Under the pieces are notes generated by a model. It was not told the DNA's origin and searched no databases. It worked only from the letters and a program-made list of their open reading frames with translations. This document shows positions 52,642-62,339 of a stretch of DNA of 64,000 bases, in pieces (positions within the stretch are counted from its first letter, which is position 1; each line of letters begins with the position of its first letter). Location: assembly GCF_016890225.1 (NCBI RefSeq), contig NZ_JAFELM010000039.1:105098-169097 (forward strand), written 5' to 3'. The translations under genes and the position numbers were made by a program. Source of the stretch: Bacillus suaedaesalsae (GTDB lineage Bacteria; Bacillota; Bacilli; Bacillales; SA4).

Positions 52642-54768
52642 ATGAATAAAAAGAAGAAAACACATGTCCCTCTTCGGTTGAATTTTTTGTTTTTCATTGT
52701 GTTCTGTTTGTTCGCGGCTTTAATTGTAAGGCTTGGTCTTGTTCAAATTGTGTATGGTGAGGATTATGTTAAGGAAGTGAATCGGACGGAAAACCTTGAG
52801 GTTAGTGTTTCGGTTCCGCGTGGGGTTATTTATGATCGTGATCATCGAACAATTGTAGATAATGTTGCAAAGAACGCGATTACGTATACGAAGCCAAAAG
52901 GGACAAAGCCTGAAGAAATGCTAGACATTGCTCAAAAGCTAGCGGAGCTTGTTCCACAAAACGAAGAACGCTTTGAAAAGATTACTGAACGTGATTTCAA
53001 AGATTACTGGATTTTAACTCGTCCCGAGCGTGCGAAAGCGAAGTTAACGGAAAAAGAGTGGAAAAAGAAAGATGCCTATAAACTTCAGCTTTCTCGTATT
53101 ACAGAGGAAGATTTAAGTGAGATTACTAATGATGAAATGCATGTTGTATCCTACTTCAGAGAGATGGTAAGTGCAACATCACTAACTCCTAAAATCATCA
53201 AAAAAGGTAAGGATGGAATTACGACAGAAGAACTAGCCATCGTGAGTGAAAACTTAGAAGGCTTACCGAATATTGATGTAACAACAGACTGGGATCGTGA
53301 TTTACACGTTGAAATTCTCGACTCAGTTCTTGGTAGTATCACGTCTGCAGATGAAGGGCTACCCGCTGATAAACTGGATTATTACTTAGCTCGTGGCTAT
53401 AGCCGTGATGATCGTGTTGGGAAAAGTCAGCTAGAAGAAGAGTATGAAGACGTTCTTGCCGGGCAAAAGAAAAAAATCCGTAACATTACGGATAAGGCAG
53501 GGAATGTTCTAAATACAGAAGTAATCAATGAAGGTAAAAGTGGAAATGACTTAATTTTATCAATCAACTTTGAGCTTCAGGCTGAAGTTGAGAAAATCAT
53601 TGAAGAAGAGCTTCTTGCAACAAAAAAAGGTAAAGGTGCTCGTTTCTTAGACCGTGCATATGTTGTCATGATGAATCCGAAAACCGGGGAAATCTATTCA
53701 CTTGCAGGAAAAGAAATTAAAACAAAGAATGGTCAGTACGTCGTCGAAGACCATGCTCTTGGAACCTTTACTTCTGCCTATGCGATGGGTTCGGCTGTTA
53801 AAGGTGCAACAGTTTTAACTGGTATGCAAGCAGGTGTAATTAATCCTGGTACAGTTTTTAATGACCGCCCTATGTATTTCAAAGGAAATACGAAACCGAA
53901 AGGATCTTATGCAGTATTAGGAAGTGTTGATGACCGTAATGCATTAAAGCTTTCCTCTAACGTTTATATGTTTAATATTGCTCTTAAAATGATGGGCGTA
54001 AATTATAGTCCATATATGGCAACACCTTTAAAGCCTGAAGCTCTCGACAACATGAGAAGCTACTTCCATCAATTTGGATTAGGTGTTAAAACAGAAATTG
54101 ATTTACCTTCTGAAAGTATCGGGTACCCTGGAAAACTTTCAAATCCGGGGTTAATGTTGGACTATGCAATCGGGCAATTTGATACGTACACACCTTTGCA
54201 ATTAGCTCAATATGTATCAACGATTGCAAACGATGGTTATCGTATGAAGCCACAAATTGTAAAAGAAATTCGCCAGCCAACGTTAGAAAATGAACTAGGT
54301 CCAGTCGTTAAACCTTTTGAACCCGTTGTCTTAAATAAAATCGATATGAGTGATGAATATCTTGATAGAGTTCAAGAAGGATTTAGACGTGTAATGCAGG
54401 AGCCGAGAGGAACTGCAACTGCATGGTTTGGGAATTCGCCATACAATCCTGCTGGTAAAACAGGTACTGCTCAATCTTTTGTTTTTGAACGTGATGAAAA
54501 CGGCAAGCTCAAACATACTTGGTCTACTTATAATTTAACACTTGTTGGTTATGCACCCTATGACAATCCTGAAGTTGCGTTTGCGATTGTTGTACCAAAT
54601 CTAGATACAGATAAAAACCCTGTAAACAAAAAGATTGGTCAAAGAGTATTAGATAAGTACTTTGAACTTAAAAAGGCAACTCCAACCGAAGCCGAAGGAA
54701 ACGAAATCATCGAAACAGAAGATCAAGTTCCGGAAAATGAGGATGGAACCCCAATAGGTGAAGAATAA
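52642..54768 (+). CDS. Class B penicillin-binding protein (PbpA/PbpH type)
   Basis: A 708-aa protein. One N-terminal membrane helix (RLNFLFFIVFCLFAALIVRLGLV), a PBP dimerisation/pedestal region to about residue 320, then the transpeptidase domain with SAVK (the SxxK serine), SSN and KTGTAQSF. An acidic C-terminal tail follows. Length matches the Bacillus PBP2A-like elongation enzymes PbpA and PbpH. It crosslinks peptidoglycan outside the membrane. GAAAGGAAATAG is the ribosome site, with the 21-bp repeats ahead. Single gene. Confidence 0.9.
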   Translation: MNKKKKTHVPLRLNFLFFIVFCLFAALIVRLGLVQIVYGEDYVKEVNRTENLEVSVSVPRGVIYDRDHRTIVDNVAKNAITYTKPKGTKPEEMLDIAQKLAELVPQNEERFEKITERDFKDYWILTRPERAKAKLTEKEWKKKDAYKLQLSRITEEDLSEITNDEMHVVSYFREMVSATSLTPKIIKKGKDGITTEELAIVSENLEGLPNIDVTTDWDRDLHVEILDSVLGSITSADEGLPADKLDYYLARGYSRDDRVGKSQLEEEYEDVLAGQKKKIRNITDKAGNVLNTEVINEGKSGNDLILSINFELQAEVEKIIEEELLATKKGKGARFLDRAYVVMMNPKTGEIYSLAGKEIKTKNGQYVVEDHALGTFTSAYAMGSAVKGATVLTGMQAGVINPGTVFNDRPMYFKGNTKPKGSYAVLGSVDDRNALKLSSNVYMFNIALKMMGVNYSPYMATPLKPEALDNMRSYFHQFGLGVKTEIDLPSESIGYPGKLSNPGLMLDYAIGQFDTYTPLQLAQYVSTIANDGYRMKPQIVKEIRQPTLENELGPVVKPFEPVVLNKIDMSDEYLDRVQEGFRRVMQEPRGTATAWFGNSPYNPAGKTGTAQSFVFERDENGKLKHTWSTYNLTLVGYAPYDNPEVAFAIVVPNLDTDKNPVNKKIGQRVLDKYFELKKATPTEAEGNEIIETEDQVPENEDGTPIGEE

Positions 54769-54773
54769 AAATG

Positions 54774-54806
54774 AAAGGATTGGTGAAAAATTCACCAATC
54801 CTTTTT
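54774..54806. terminator. Bidirectional terminator
   Basis: AAAGGATTGGTGAA, loop, TTCACCAATCCTTTTT between the PBP gene and the convergent LysM gene. Confidence 0.85.
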
Positions 54807-56156
54807 CTATACAACCCGTTTGGCACCCATGTAATATTTTGACCAATAGACATTGTCCATTGAGACGATGGCAATCCCGCTAGATGAGGTTGCAGATATA
54901 TATTTACCGTCTCCCATATAGAACCCTACGTGTGACACAACTCCCGGAGTATTGACCCCAAAGAATACAAGGTCTCCTGGCTGTAAATTCGCTTTCGAGA
55001 CAGCCGTTCCCATTTTGTAGTAATCACCCGATGTTTGTCTCGGAAAGTCAAAGCCATGTTTATTAAACATAAAATAGACAAACCCTGAGCAGTCAAATCC
55101 ACTTGGTGACTCCCCGCCCCATACATACCGAACTCCTAAGTAGTTTTTAGAGTCTTGCAGAAGAGCTTGCATTCGTTGCTCGGTTGTTTGCTGGGTTTGA
55201 GTAGGTGACGGTGCTGGTGCTGGCGTTGCGGTTCCTGCACTTGGAATGGTTAACACTTGTCCTACTCTAATTAAGTCGGATGTTAAATTATTGGCTTGTT
55301 TAAGCTCGGTTGTTGTAATTCCGAAACTTCTTGCAATAGCTGATAATGTATCTCCTGATTTCACTGTATAAGAGCTTGTCGCCTCTGGTGTGGAAACAGT
55401 CCCTGATACCTTTAACGTTTGTCCTACATAAATCGTATCGGATGTTAATCCGTTCAGCTGCTTTAGGTTCGTAACAGTTGTGTTGAACTTTCTTGCAATA
55501 ACAGATAATGAATCCCCAGACTGCACAGTATACGTTGATGTGTTCTGAGTTGGTGATGGGGCAGGTGTAACTGTACTTGTCCCTGACACTTTTAACGATT
55601 GTCCTATAAAAATGGTATCTGATGTTAGGTTATTTATTTGTTTTAACTGATCGACAGTTGTTCCAAATCTTTTTGCTATAACAGATAAGGAGTCTCCGCT
55701 TTGAACGGTATACGTACTTATTGTTACGGTTGAAGTAGTCAATGGCATTTTTAATGACTGACCAATATAAATAACATCTGATGTTAAATTATTTAATTGT
55801 TTAATATCTGTAACCGTTGTGTTAAAGCGTTTCGCAATACCTGAAAGAGTGTCACCAGATTGAACAGTATATACGCTTTGCTGGCTTTGTATAGAATCAA
55901 TTGTAGAAGCTTCTGCTTCAGATGTATTATTCACTCCAAATGCTAGTGTCGTAACAACAATTGATCCTAGCATTACTTTTATCACTTTTCCATTTGCATT
56001 TGGGACACGTTCTCTGACGTAATCCATAACACTTTGTTGTAAGGTTACCTTTTTACCTTGTTCACCGTGTTCAAGCTCTTGGGCAAATTCGGTTAACGAT
56101 GGGTCAAGGAATAGGAGGATCGTGCCGTCCCTCTCTATACGATGGTTCATAATCAT
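54807..56156 (-). CDS. LysM-NlpC/P60 peptidoglycan endopeptidase with N-terminal extension
   Basis: A 449-aa protein. Residues 1-58 are soluble and charged, followed by a hydrophobic segment ([17 protein letters not shown]) that must serve as export signal or anchor. Four LysM repeats ([21 protein letters not shown]) then linkers of Thr/Pro. The NlpC/P60 domain has the catalytic Cys in [10 protein letters not shown], His in [11 protein letters not shown] and the conserved third polar residue near DNVYW. It should cut peptide crosslinks in the wall. AAGGAG before the ATG. Adjacent, same strand, to the giant GH18 with the same N-terminal plan. Confidence 0.9.
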   Translation of the reverse strand: MIMNHRIERDGTILLFLDPSLTEFAQELEHGEQGKKVTLQQSVMDYVRERVPNANGKVIKVMLGSIVVTTLAFGVNNTSEAEASTIDSIQSQQSVYTVQSGDTLSGIAKRFNTTVTDIKQLNNLTSDVIYIGQSLKMPLTTSTVTISTYTVQSGDSLSVIAKRFGTTVDQLKQINNLTSDTIFIGQSLKVSGTSTVTPAPSPTQNTSTYTVQSGDSLSVIARKFNTTVTNLKQLNGLTSDTIYVGQTLKVSGTVSTPEATSSYTVKSGDTLSAIARSFGITTTELKQANNLTSDLIRVGQVLTIPSAGTATPAPAPSPTQTQQTTEQRMQALLQDSKNYLGVRYVWGGESPSGFDCSGFVYFMFNKHGFDFPRQTSGDYYKMGTAVSKANLQPGDLVFFGVNTPGVVSHVGFYMGDGKYISATSSSGIAIVSMDNVYWSKYYMGAKRVV

Positions 56157-56213
56157 GGGTTACACACTCCTTTTTCCCATAGTTTCTACATAGTTGCCCT
56201 ATTTTACATAAGT

Positions 56214-56242
56214 AAAAAAAGGAAGATTCCTAAGAATCTTCC
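56214..56242 (-). terminator. Terminator of the GH18 gene
   Basis: GGAAGATT, loop, AATCTTCC with seven T's on the minus strand; it overlaps the gene's stop. Confidence 0.8.
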
Positions 56243-59200
56243 CCGTTAACAGGCTGAGTCGCTTTTTGCCAATCAGAAAAGCTTGTCCAAAACTCACGGT
56301 TTTCCATTTCCACTCCCCAGTTTCCTGTACCTTTGATTCCATATTTCTCTACAAGTTCAAACTTCGCTCGCATTGATTCCTCATTTTCAAACCAGACTGT
56401 ATAATTACCGGGTTTTAGTGCCACTCCGTATACGGACAAGATTGGGTCTCCTTCATTAATGGTGAAGGTAGCTTTTGGTGACATGCTTTGTTGATCAAAT
56501 GAAACGACACCGTTATAAAGCTTTACAGCTTCTGTTACTTGTTGATTAGAGATTGCATTTCCTCCAACTGTTGCCCCCTCTACCCAGTATCGTCCGTAAT
56601 GGCCAAGACCGAGTACAATTTTTTCTTTTGGAACACCACTCTCTAGAGCATATTGAATGGACTTCTCGACGAACTGCACGCTTGCCACTGGTCCCGGTTT
56701 ACTGCCTGAATAGCTTTCGTCATACGCCATAATCATTAAATAATCCGAAGACTGGGCTAAGCTTGAGTAATCATATGAACCGTGCCAGCCCGTTTGATAA
56801 TTGTATGGATTTGCTGCGACTGCAACAGAAACTTCTTTATCGGCAGGAATCTTTTCTCTTAGCATCCTTGCAAAATCGGTATATTCCACGCGGTATTCAT
56901 GTGTGACATTTTCAATATCAATATTGACTCCGTCTAGGTTGTAAATACGAACTACCTCTGCAATTTGATCGGATAATACTTCACGGTTTTGCAAAGCTTT
57001 TTCTCCTGTTGCTCGATCCCAGTGATTGCTAAGGAATGGAACAACCCGGATGCCATTTGTCTGCATATTGGCGATAAAATATCGATCTACAACTTGCGTT
57101 AGCTTTAACGTTCCGTCTGCATTAATGTCAAAGTAAGTTGGTGATACAACATTGATGCTTCCTTGTGTATGCTGCATCGTTTCCATGTACGTGTTGGAAC
57201 TACCGTGATATAAATAACCCATATTAAAAGCTTGTTCTTCAGAAATGGCTTCTTGTGTTAAGCCAGCGACAAGTGGCACTTTTAGTTGTTGACCGATGTA
57301 AACCATATCGGATGTGAGCTGGTTAAGTGTTTTAAGCTCATTCACTGTTGTGCCTAGTACTGTTGAAACTTTCCACAGTGTATCTCCTGAACCGACGACA
57401 TAGGTTGAGATTCCGGCAATCAAAAGCTTACTATCATTTCCAAAGCTATCTTCTTGGGTAACTGTTATGAATGGCTTTTGACCGTTTAAGGAAGAAACGT
57501 CAATGGTTGCAGTAAACGTATCTGAAATGTTAAGTGGAAACTCCTTTGTAATCGTTACAGGACTTGATTGGCCAGAGATATTTACATACACTTTACTATT
57601 CGGTTCTCCGATTCCTTGAATCGTGTATGTATAACCCGTACTAGTCCTTGTTAGTTTACTTGTTTGAATGACAGGCTGGTTCACGATCGTATCTTTTTCA
57701 ATGGTCGTTGTATATTCATTGCTACTATTTCCGGCAATGTCTTGCTGTGAGGCAGTGACCGTAAGCGTACCGTCAGTAAGCTTCGATAAGTTAAGTGGCG
57801 CTTGAAATTTCCCGTCCACAACTAAGGCTGTTTCCTTTACCACCGTTGTACCGTCTGTTACTTGAATCGTTACCGTTGCACCTTCCTCTTGACTTGTCCC
57901 GCTTAATGAATAGGTTGTAGCATTGGTAGAAGACACTTTTCCGGCGTCGTCTGCAAAGAAAGTTGATAAATCTGTCACAGTTGTATCCTTCGTAATAGAT
58001 ATTTCTTTTACTACACCATCATTTTGATTAGTATCCTTTGTTCTGATGATGCCTGTAACAGTACCATCTTTTAACCTAGTTAAATCCGCTTGAGTAGTGA
58101 AGTTTCCATTTTCATCTGCTTTTGCTTGACTAACTATTGTCGTTGTACCGTCCGAAAATTCGATTTCAATGGAAGCATGGGCTTCTGTTAGACCAGAAAC
58201 GGTATAGGTACTTACTGTTTCACGATTTATCATTGGTAAAAAGCTTGCGTCTACTGTTTGCGGCCCTGTCTTGTCAATCGTTATTGTTTCTGTTATTCCT
58301 TCGCTCTTATTTCCCGCTTCATCTTTTGCTTGTAGTGAAAGGGTTAGACGCTCTCCATTTAAGCTAGATAGATCAACCTTTGTACTAAAGCTTCCATCGG
58401 CTACTACTCTTATCTCTTTTGTAACGGTTTTTCCATCAAGGTCAACAATTGTTGCTGTTATCGTGCTTAATGGTTCACCTGCACCAGAAATGGTATAGTC
58501 CCCAGCATTTATTTGAGTTAATGTTTCTAGTGAATTGATGTTGACCTGCGATGGCGCTGCAGTGTCCTTTTGAATCACTTTTGTAATTGTTGTACTTTTA
58601 TTTCCGGCTTCATCCATTTGAGATGCTAATAGTGTAATCACACCGTCAGATAGTGTGTTGGTGTCTAACGTTGCGGAAAAATTTCCGTTTTCATCTGTTT
58701 TTGCTTTTTGATGAATGACCTTGCCCGTACGATCTTCCAGTGATATAACGACATTTGTATTTGATTCTCCTTTTCCATTTATAGAAAAAGCTCCAGCTGA
58801 ATCAATATTAATGTCTTTTGTATCGCCGAGTATGAGGTCACCTACTGTAACGTCTTTCGTTATGTGGATCGTTGTTGCTTCACTTTCATTTCCTGCTGCA
58901 TCTTTACTTCTTGCAGTGAATGAGGTGTTCCCTTCATTAAAAATTCGGGCATCGATGGTGAAGGTATACGTTCCGTTTGAATCTGCAGTCGTTTGTTTCG
59001 TCGTAGAGTTGACATTATCACTTATTGATAGTGCCACAGTTGCACCAGGTTCAGTTGTACCTGTTAACGTGATTTCATGTTGATTTTCAGTGTTTATGTA
59101 CGTTGGACCTGTAAGTGTTGGTGCACTTGGACCAGCCGTGTCTTTCGTAACGATTTTTGAAACAAGTGTACTTTCATTTCCAAATGAATCTACTGCCGTA

Positions 59201-60906
59201 GCTTTCACCGTTATGTTCCCGTCGGTTAAGGTAGACACATTTACTGCCTTTTGGTACGTATTATTTGCTACTGCGATCTCGTCACGTATTACGTTGTTTG
59301 CTTCATCTGTTAGTTCTATTTTTATTTTTGTCGCACCCGTTACCGTTCCTGTTAACGGGTAGGTTGAGGCATTTTGATTTGTAATTGTTTCTTTGCTAGT
59401 GATTTGAAGGCTGGTTGGTGCTAGTACGTCTTTTGTGACAGTTGCTGTTTGTGCTGTACTTTTATTTCCTGCCGCATCTGTTGCAATAACTTCCAATGTA
59501 ATTTTCCCATCTTGTAATGTTGTAAAATCTCGCTTGAATGAGTAGGAACCATCATTATTTGCAGTTGTTTCTGCTTTAATCGTTTTTCCTGACTGATCGG
59601 TTGCTGTGATGCTTACCTTCGCACCTGCTTCTGTTTTTCCTCTGACTTCATAAATCGATACATTCGTTTGCTTTATTACCTGCAATGGTTCAATCGTTGG
59701 TGTAGCAGGTGGAGTTTGGTCAACTGCGACTGTTGTTTTTGAAATTAACAGCTTTTGACCGACATAGATCATGTCAGATTGAAGATTATTGAGTTCTTTG
59801 ATGGCAGCAACAGTGGTATTGTGACGGCTTGCAATGACACTTAATGAATCTCCAAGAGTAACCGTGTACGTTATTTGAGTTGTTTCTGGTTCAACTGGCA
59901 CTTCTACCACAGGTTGAGCCTGCTCTGTTGTTGGAATAGGTGGAGCCGGAATAGTTAGCTTTTGGCCAACGTAAATCATGTCCGATGTAAGCTTATTGGC
60001 TGTTTTGATCTGATCTGCCGTAATATTGTACTTTTTCGCGATTAAGGATAACGAGTCTCCAAGCACAACTGTATAAACAGTGTCCTGCACCGGTGCAGTT
60101 GGTTGTTCAGGAGCTGGTGCTGGTGTTGTTACGGATGGCACCTTTAACAGTTGTCCAGGGTAGATAACGGTTGTTGTTAAATTGTTTAGCTTCTGCAAGT
60201 TGTCTACGGTCGTACCATAATTTTTGGCAATTATGCTTAATGTATCCCCTGATTTTACAGTGTACGTGTTTGTGCTCGTTTCAATTGTTGGTGTGGTTGC
60301 AGGTGTCGTTGTTGTTACTTGAGATTTTGTAACAGGAACGAGTAATTTTTGAGCGATATAAATTTGATCAGACGTTAATTTATTTGTCTCTTTAATTGCT
60401 GTTACAGTAGAATTAAGCTTTTTTGCAATTAATGACAGGCTGTCCCCACCTACCACGATATAAGAATAGTACGGAATTTTTATGATTTGTCCGACATAAA
60501 TGACATCTGATTTGAGTCCGTTAAAGTCTTTTATATCCGTCACGGTTACGTTATAGTTTCGAGCGATGACTGATAACGTGTCCCCGCTTTTCACAGTGTG
60601 CGAGATTGTCGGGTAGCCTGTAACTACTTGATATGTTGTTCCCTCTGCTCGTGCCTCTAAATTTCCGGCAGCACCGAGGTTGATTACACCTATTAACATG
60701 GCGCCCGCAAGAACCTTAATGGTATTAATTTTGAGATTGGGATACTGCTGTTTAGCAAGTCTTTTTACTTCCTGTAAGAGGTTGTCCCGTGTCTTTGATG
60801 GTTGACCGAGTTCGCTTGCGAATTCCTCGTTATATTTCCCAATGTTCACTTCAATGGTGTAGCTTCCATCTGAATTAGGCAAAAGCCTAAAATTTTCAAC
60901 GTTCAT
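56230..60906 (-). CDS. Giant LysM/Ig/GH18 cell-wall glycosidase
   Basis: A 1558-aa protein. The N-terminal ~58 residues are soluble (FRLLPNSDGSYTIEVNIGKYNEE, then NLKINTIKVLAGAMLIGVIN) before the hydrophobic segment. Then 5 LysM ([21 protein letters not shown]), 8 Ig-like repeats each opening with a Pro/Asp-rich linker (for example IYEVRGKTEAGAKVSI), a sixth LysM (GSGDTLWKVSTV), and a C-terminal GH18 domain with the acid in DGVNIDIENV and MAYDESYSGSKPGPVAS. This resembles YaaH/YdhD-type spore-wall hydrolases but is far longer. ATG at 60906 has AGAGGTG upstream. Confidence 0.9.
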   Translation of the reverse strand: MNVENFRLLPNSDGSYTIEVNIGKYNEEFASELGQPSKTRDNLLQEVKRLAKQQYPNLKINTIKVLAGAMLIGVINLGAAGNLEARAEGTTYQVVTGYPTISHTVKSGDTLSVIARNYNVTVTDIKDFNGLKSDVIYVGQIIKIPYYSYIVVGGDSLSLIAKKLNSTVTAIKETNKLTSDQIYIAQKLLVPVTKSQVTTTTPATTPTIETSTNTYTVKSGDTLSIIAKNYGTTVDNLQKLNNLTTTVIYPGQLLKVPSVTTPAPAPEQPTAPVQDTVYTVVLGDSLSLIAKKYNITADQIKTANKLTSDMIYVGQKLTIPAPPIPTTEQAQPVVEVPVEPETTQITYTVTLGDSLSVIASRHNTTVAAIKELNNLQSDMIYVGQKLLISKTTVAVDQTPPATPTIEPLQVIKQTNVSIYEVRGKTEAGAKVSITATDQSGKTIKAETTANNDGSYSFKRDFTTLQDGKITLEVIATDAAGNKSTAQTATVTKDVLAPTSLQITSKETITNQNASTYPLTGTVTGATKIKIELTDEANNVIRDEIAVANNTYQKAVNVSTLTDGNITVKATAVDSFGNESTLVSKIVTKDTAGPSAPTLTGPTYINTENQHEITLTGTTEPGATVALSISDNVNSTTKQTTADSNGTYTFTIDARIFNEGNTSFTARSKDAAGNESEATTIHITKDVTVGDLILGDTKDINIDSAGAFSINGKGESNTNVVISLEDRTGKVIHQKAKTDENGNFSATLDTNTLSDGVITLLASQMDEAGNKSTTITKVIQKDTAAPSQVNINSLETLTQINAGDYTISGAGEPLSTITATIVDLDGKTVTKEIRVVADGSFSTKVDLSSLNGERLTLSLQAKDEAGNKSEGITETITIDKTGPQTVDASFLPMINRETVSTYTVSGLTEAHASIEIEFSDGTTTIVSQAKADENGNFTTQADLTRLKDGTVTGIIRTKDTNQNDGVVKEISITKDTTVTDLSTFFADDAGKVSSTNATTYSLSGTSQEEGATVTIQVTDGTTVVKETALVVDGKFQAPLNLSKLTDGTLTVTASQQDIAGNSSNEYTTTIEKDTIVNQPVIQTSKLTRTSTGYTYTIQGIGEPNSKVYVNISGQSSPVTITKEFPLNISDTFTATIDVSSLNGQKPFITVTQEDSFGNDSKLLIAGISTYVVGSGDTLWKVSTVLGTTVNELKTLNQLTSDMVYIGQQLKVPLVAGLTQEAISEEQAFNMGYLYHGSSNTYMETMQHTQGSINVVSPTYFDINADGTLKLTQVVDRYFIANMQTNGIRVVPFLSNHWDRATGEKALQNREVLSDQIAEVVRIYNLDGVNIDIENVTHEYRVEYTDFARMLREKIPADKEVSVAVAANPYNYQTGWHGSYDYSSLAQSSDYLMIMAYDESYSGSKPGPVASVQFVEKSIQYALESGVPKEKIVLGLGHYGRYWVEGATVGGNAISNQQVTEAVKLYNGVVSFDQQSMSPKATFTINEGDPILSVYGVALKPGNYTVWFENEESMRAKFELVEKYGIKGTGNWGVEMENREFWTSFSDWQKATQPVNGEDS

Positions 60907-61030
60907 CTGTTCACCTCTAAACAATATTTTGTAAGGTTATTGTTTGTTAACGAGGCATTGTTATGTATGAAAGTGTAGGATTTAATTCATACGGAGGGGC
61001 TTGTAACATAGGATAATAGTAGGAGGAACA

Positions 61031-61052
61031 AAGCCTGGAAACATTCCAAGCT
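61031..61052 (-). terminator. Terminator of the Mug-type glycosylase gene
   Basis: AGCCTGGAA, ACA loop, TTCCAAGCT with one mismatch; a TTTG tract follows on the minus strand. Confidence 0.6.
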
Positions 61053-61060
61053 CTTGATTG

Positions 61061-61561
61061 TTATGTGATTTGATGTAATTGCTTATAAATATCCACAATT
61101 TCGTTTAATCTCATTCGTACAAGGCCGCTAGAGGAAGGCGCTACAAAATCTTGAACACCTTCAACTACAGATGTTTCTTGTAATCCCCATGGAATGGTTT
61201 TCTTTTTTGATAGCTCCTGGTACACGCCTTTTCCTACATAGCAGGCGATTTTCGGTTTATATGTTTCAAGTTTTTCTACTAGTTGAATTCGTCCTTCTTC
61301 ATACTCTTCTTTTGAGATTTCTAATGCTTCTTTTGTTGGTCGTTCTACGATGTTTGTTAATCCATAGCCTAGCTTCACTAGAGTTTGATCCTCTTCCGTA
61401 TTATATAATCGTGGTGTTAATCCTGATTCGAAGAGGATTTTCCAGAACCGATTGTTCGGATTAGCAAAATGGTGACCTGTTTCACTAGACCGAATACTAG
61501 GGTTAAAACCGATAAAGACAATTTTCAACCCTTCTACTAAATGATCTGGAATAGGCTTCAT
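61061..61561 (-). CDS. mug: G:U/T mismatch-specific uracil-DNA glycosylase (Mug)
   Basis: A 166-aa UDG-superfamily protein of the Mug/TDG class. Motif 1 is FIGFNPSIRSSETGHHFANPNNRFW with the Asn-containing GFNP box; motif 2 is VAPSSSGLVRMR near the end. It removes uracil from G:U and G:T mismatches and modified cytosines. ATG at 61561 (after GGGAGGTG) is preferred to the upstream ORF start. Single gene. Confidence 0.92.
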   Translation of the reverse strand: MKPIPDHLVEGLKIVFIGFNPSIRSSETGHHFANPNNRFWKILFESGLTPRLYNTEEDQTLVKLGYGLTNIVERPTKEALEISKEEYEEGRIQLVEKLETYKPKIACYVGKGVYQELSKKKTIPWGLQETSVVEGVQDFVAPSSSGLVRMRLNEIVDIYKQLHQIT

Positions 61562-61810
61562 GAATGGCACCTCCCTTTCGTTTCTATATTTATGTTCTAG
61601 TAAGTGCAAAAACACGTAGTAATGGAAGTTTCGGAGCACCTTCTCGTCGAAGCAATAAATGTTTCACCTAGAAAAGTGCCTTTATTTATTAGTTTAGCGA
61701 ATTACGATAAAACTAGGCAAATAAACGATTGTCTAGTACAACTATACAAGTTATGATGAAGATAGTTTACATGGTATACTATTTAGAAAGTATGGACCAG
61801 AGGAGGAGCT

Positions 61811-62251
61811 ATGAAAACGTTCAAACTAGTATCCTTAAAAATCTCACATCCACAAAACCAAGTGATCATTCAAGAAGTTCATTTAATTGACGGACTTGTG
61901 ATTAACAAAGAGGATGATCAGCGGCAATGGCTAATTGAAATGTACGTGGATAAAAGTCACTCCGAGCTCTTTAACAAGCTAAAAGATGATGAACAAGAAC
62001 TCTTGGTTGAGGCTGTAATCTCACGTTCAGACAATGCCCCTGCGCCTTTTATCACTACAATCTTAAGCGTTTCACTCATGGAAGATAACATGAGTGTACT
62101 ACTTAATGGCTTAATTGTAGGAAAGTTGGATCGCTCAGAAGACGTACTGACCGAGCTTATCGAAGAAGGCTTCCACGGAAACGCCCTTCTCGAAGAATTC
62201 AAAAAACGAAATACCAACGAAAAACCACAAACTAAAATTTCAGTCAAATAG
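61811..62251 (+). CDS. ywpF: YwpF family protein
   Basis: A 146-aa cytoplasmic protein beginning MKTFKLVSLKIS, the start of Bacillus YwpF. Then QVIIQEVHLIDGLVINKEDDQRQWLIEMYVDKS and a polar tail. AGAGGAGGAG precedes the ATG. Function is not established. In Bacillus it neighbours the ssbB/ywpG genes; here it is 10 kb from them, with LysM genes in between. Confidence 0.85.
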   Translation: MKTFKLVSLKISHPQNQVIIQEVHLIDGLVINKEDDQRQWLIEMYVDKSHSELFNKLKDDEQELLVEAVISRSDNAPAPFITTILSVSLMEDNMSVLLNGLIVGKLDRSEDVLTELIEEGFHGNALLEEFKKRNTNEKPQTKISVK

Positions 62252-62254
62252 TCA

Positions 62255-62280
62255 AACCTACCGAATCGGCAGGTTTTTAT
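62255..62280 (+). terminator. Terminator of ywpF
   Basis: AACCTACCG, loop, CGGCAGGTTTTTAT. Confidence 0.75.
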
Positions 62281-62289
62281 CATTATCTG

Positions 62290-62330
62290 GGCCTGTCCCT
62301 TCATCACTTTAAAGTGATGGGGGACAGGCC
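62290..62330. repeat. Nested palindromic repeat (GGCCTGTCCC arms)
   Basis: Outer arms GGCCTGTCCC and GGGACAGGCC are perfect 10-bp repeats; inside, CATCACTTT and AAAGTGATG are also perfect. It lies between ywpF and the convergent dehydrogenase gene. Same design as the 3519-3572 element. Confidence 0.75.
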
Positions 62331-62339
62331 ACCACTCCT

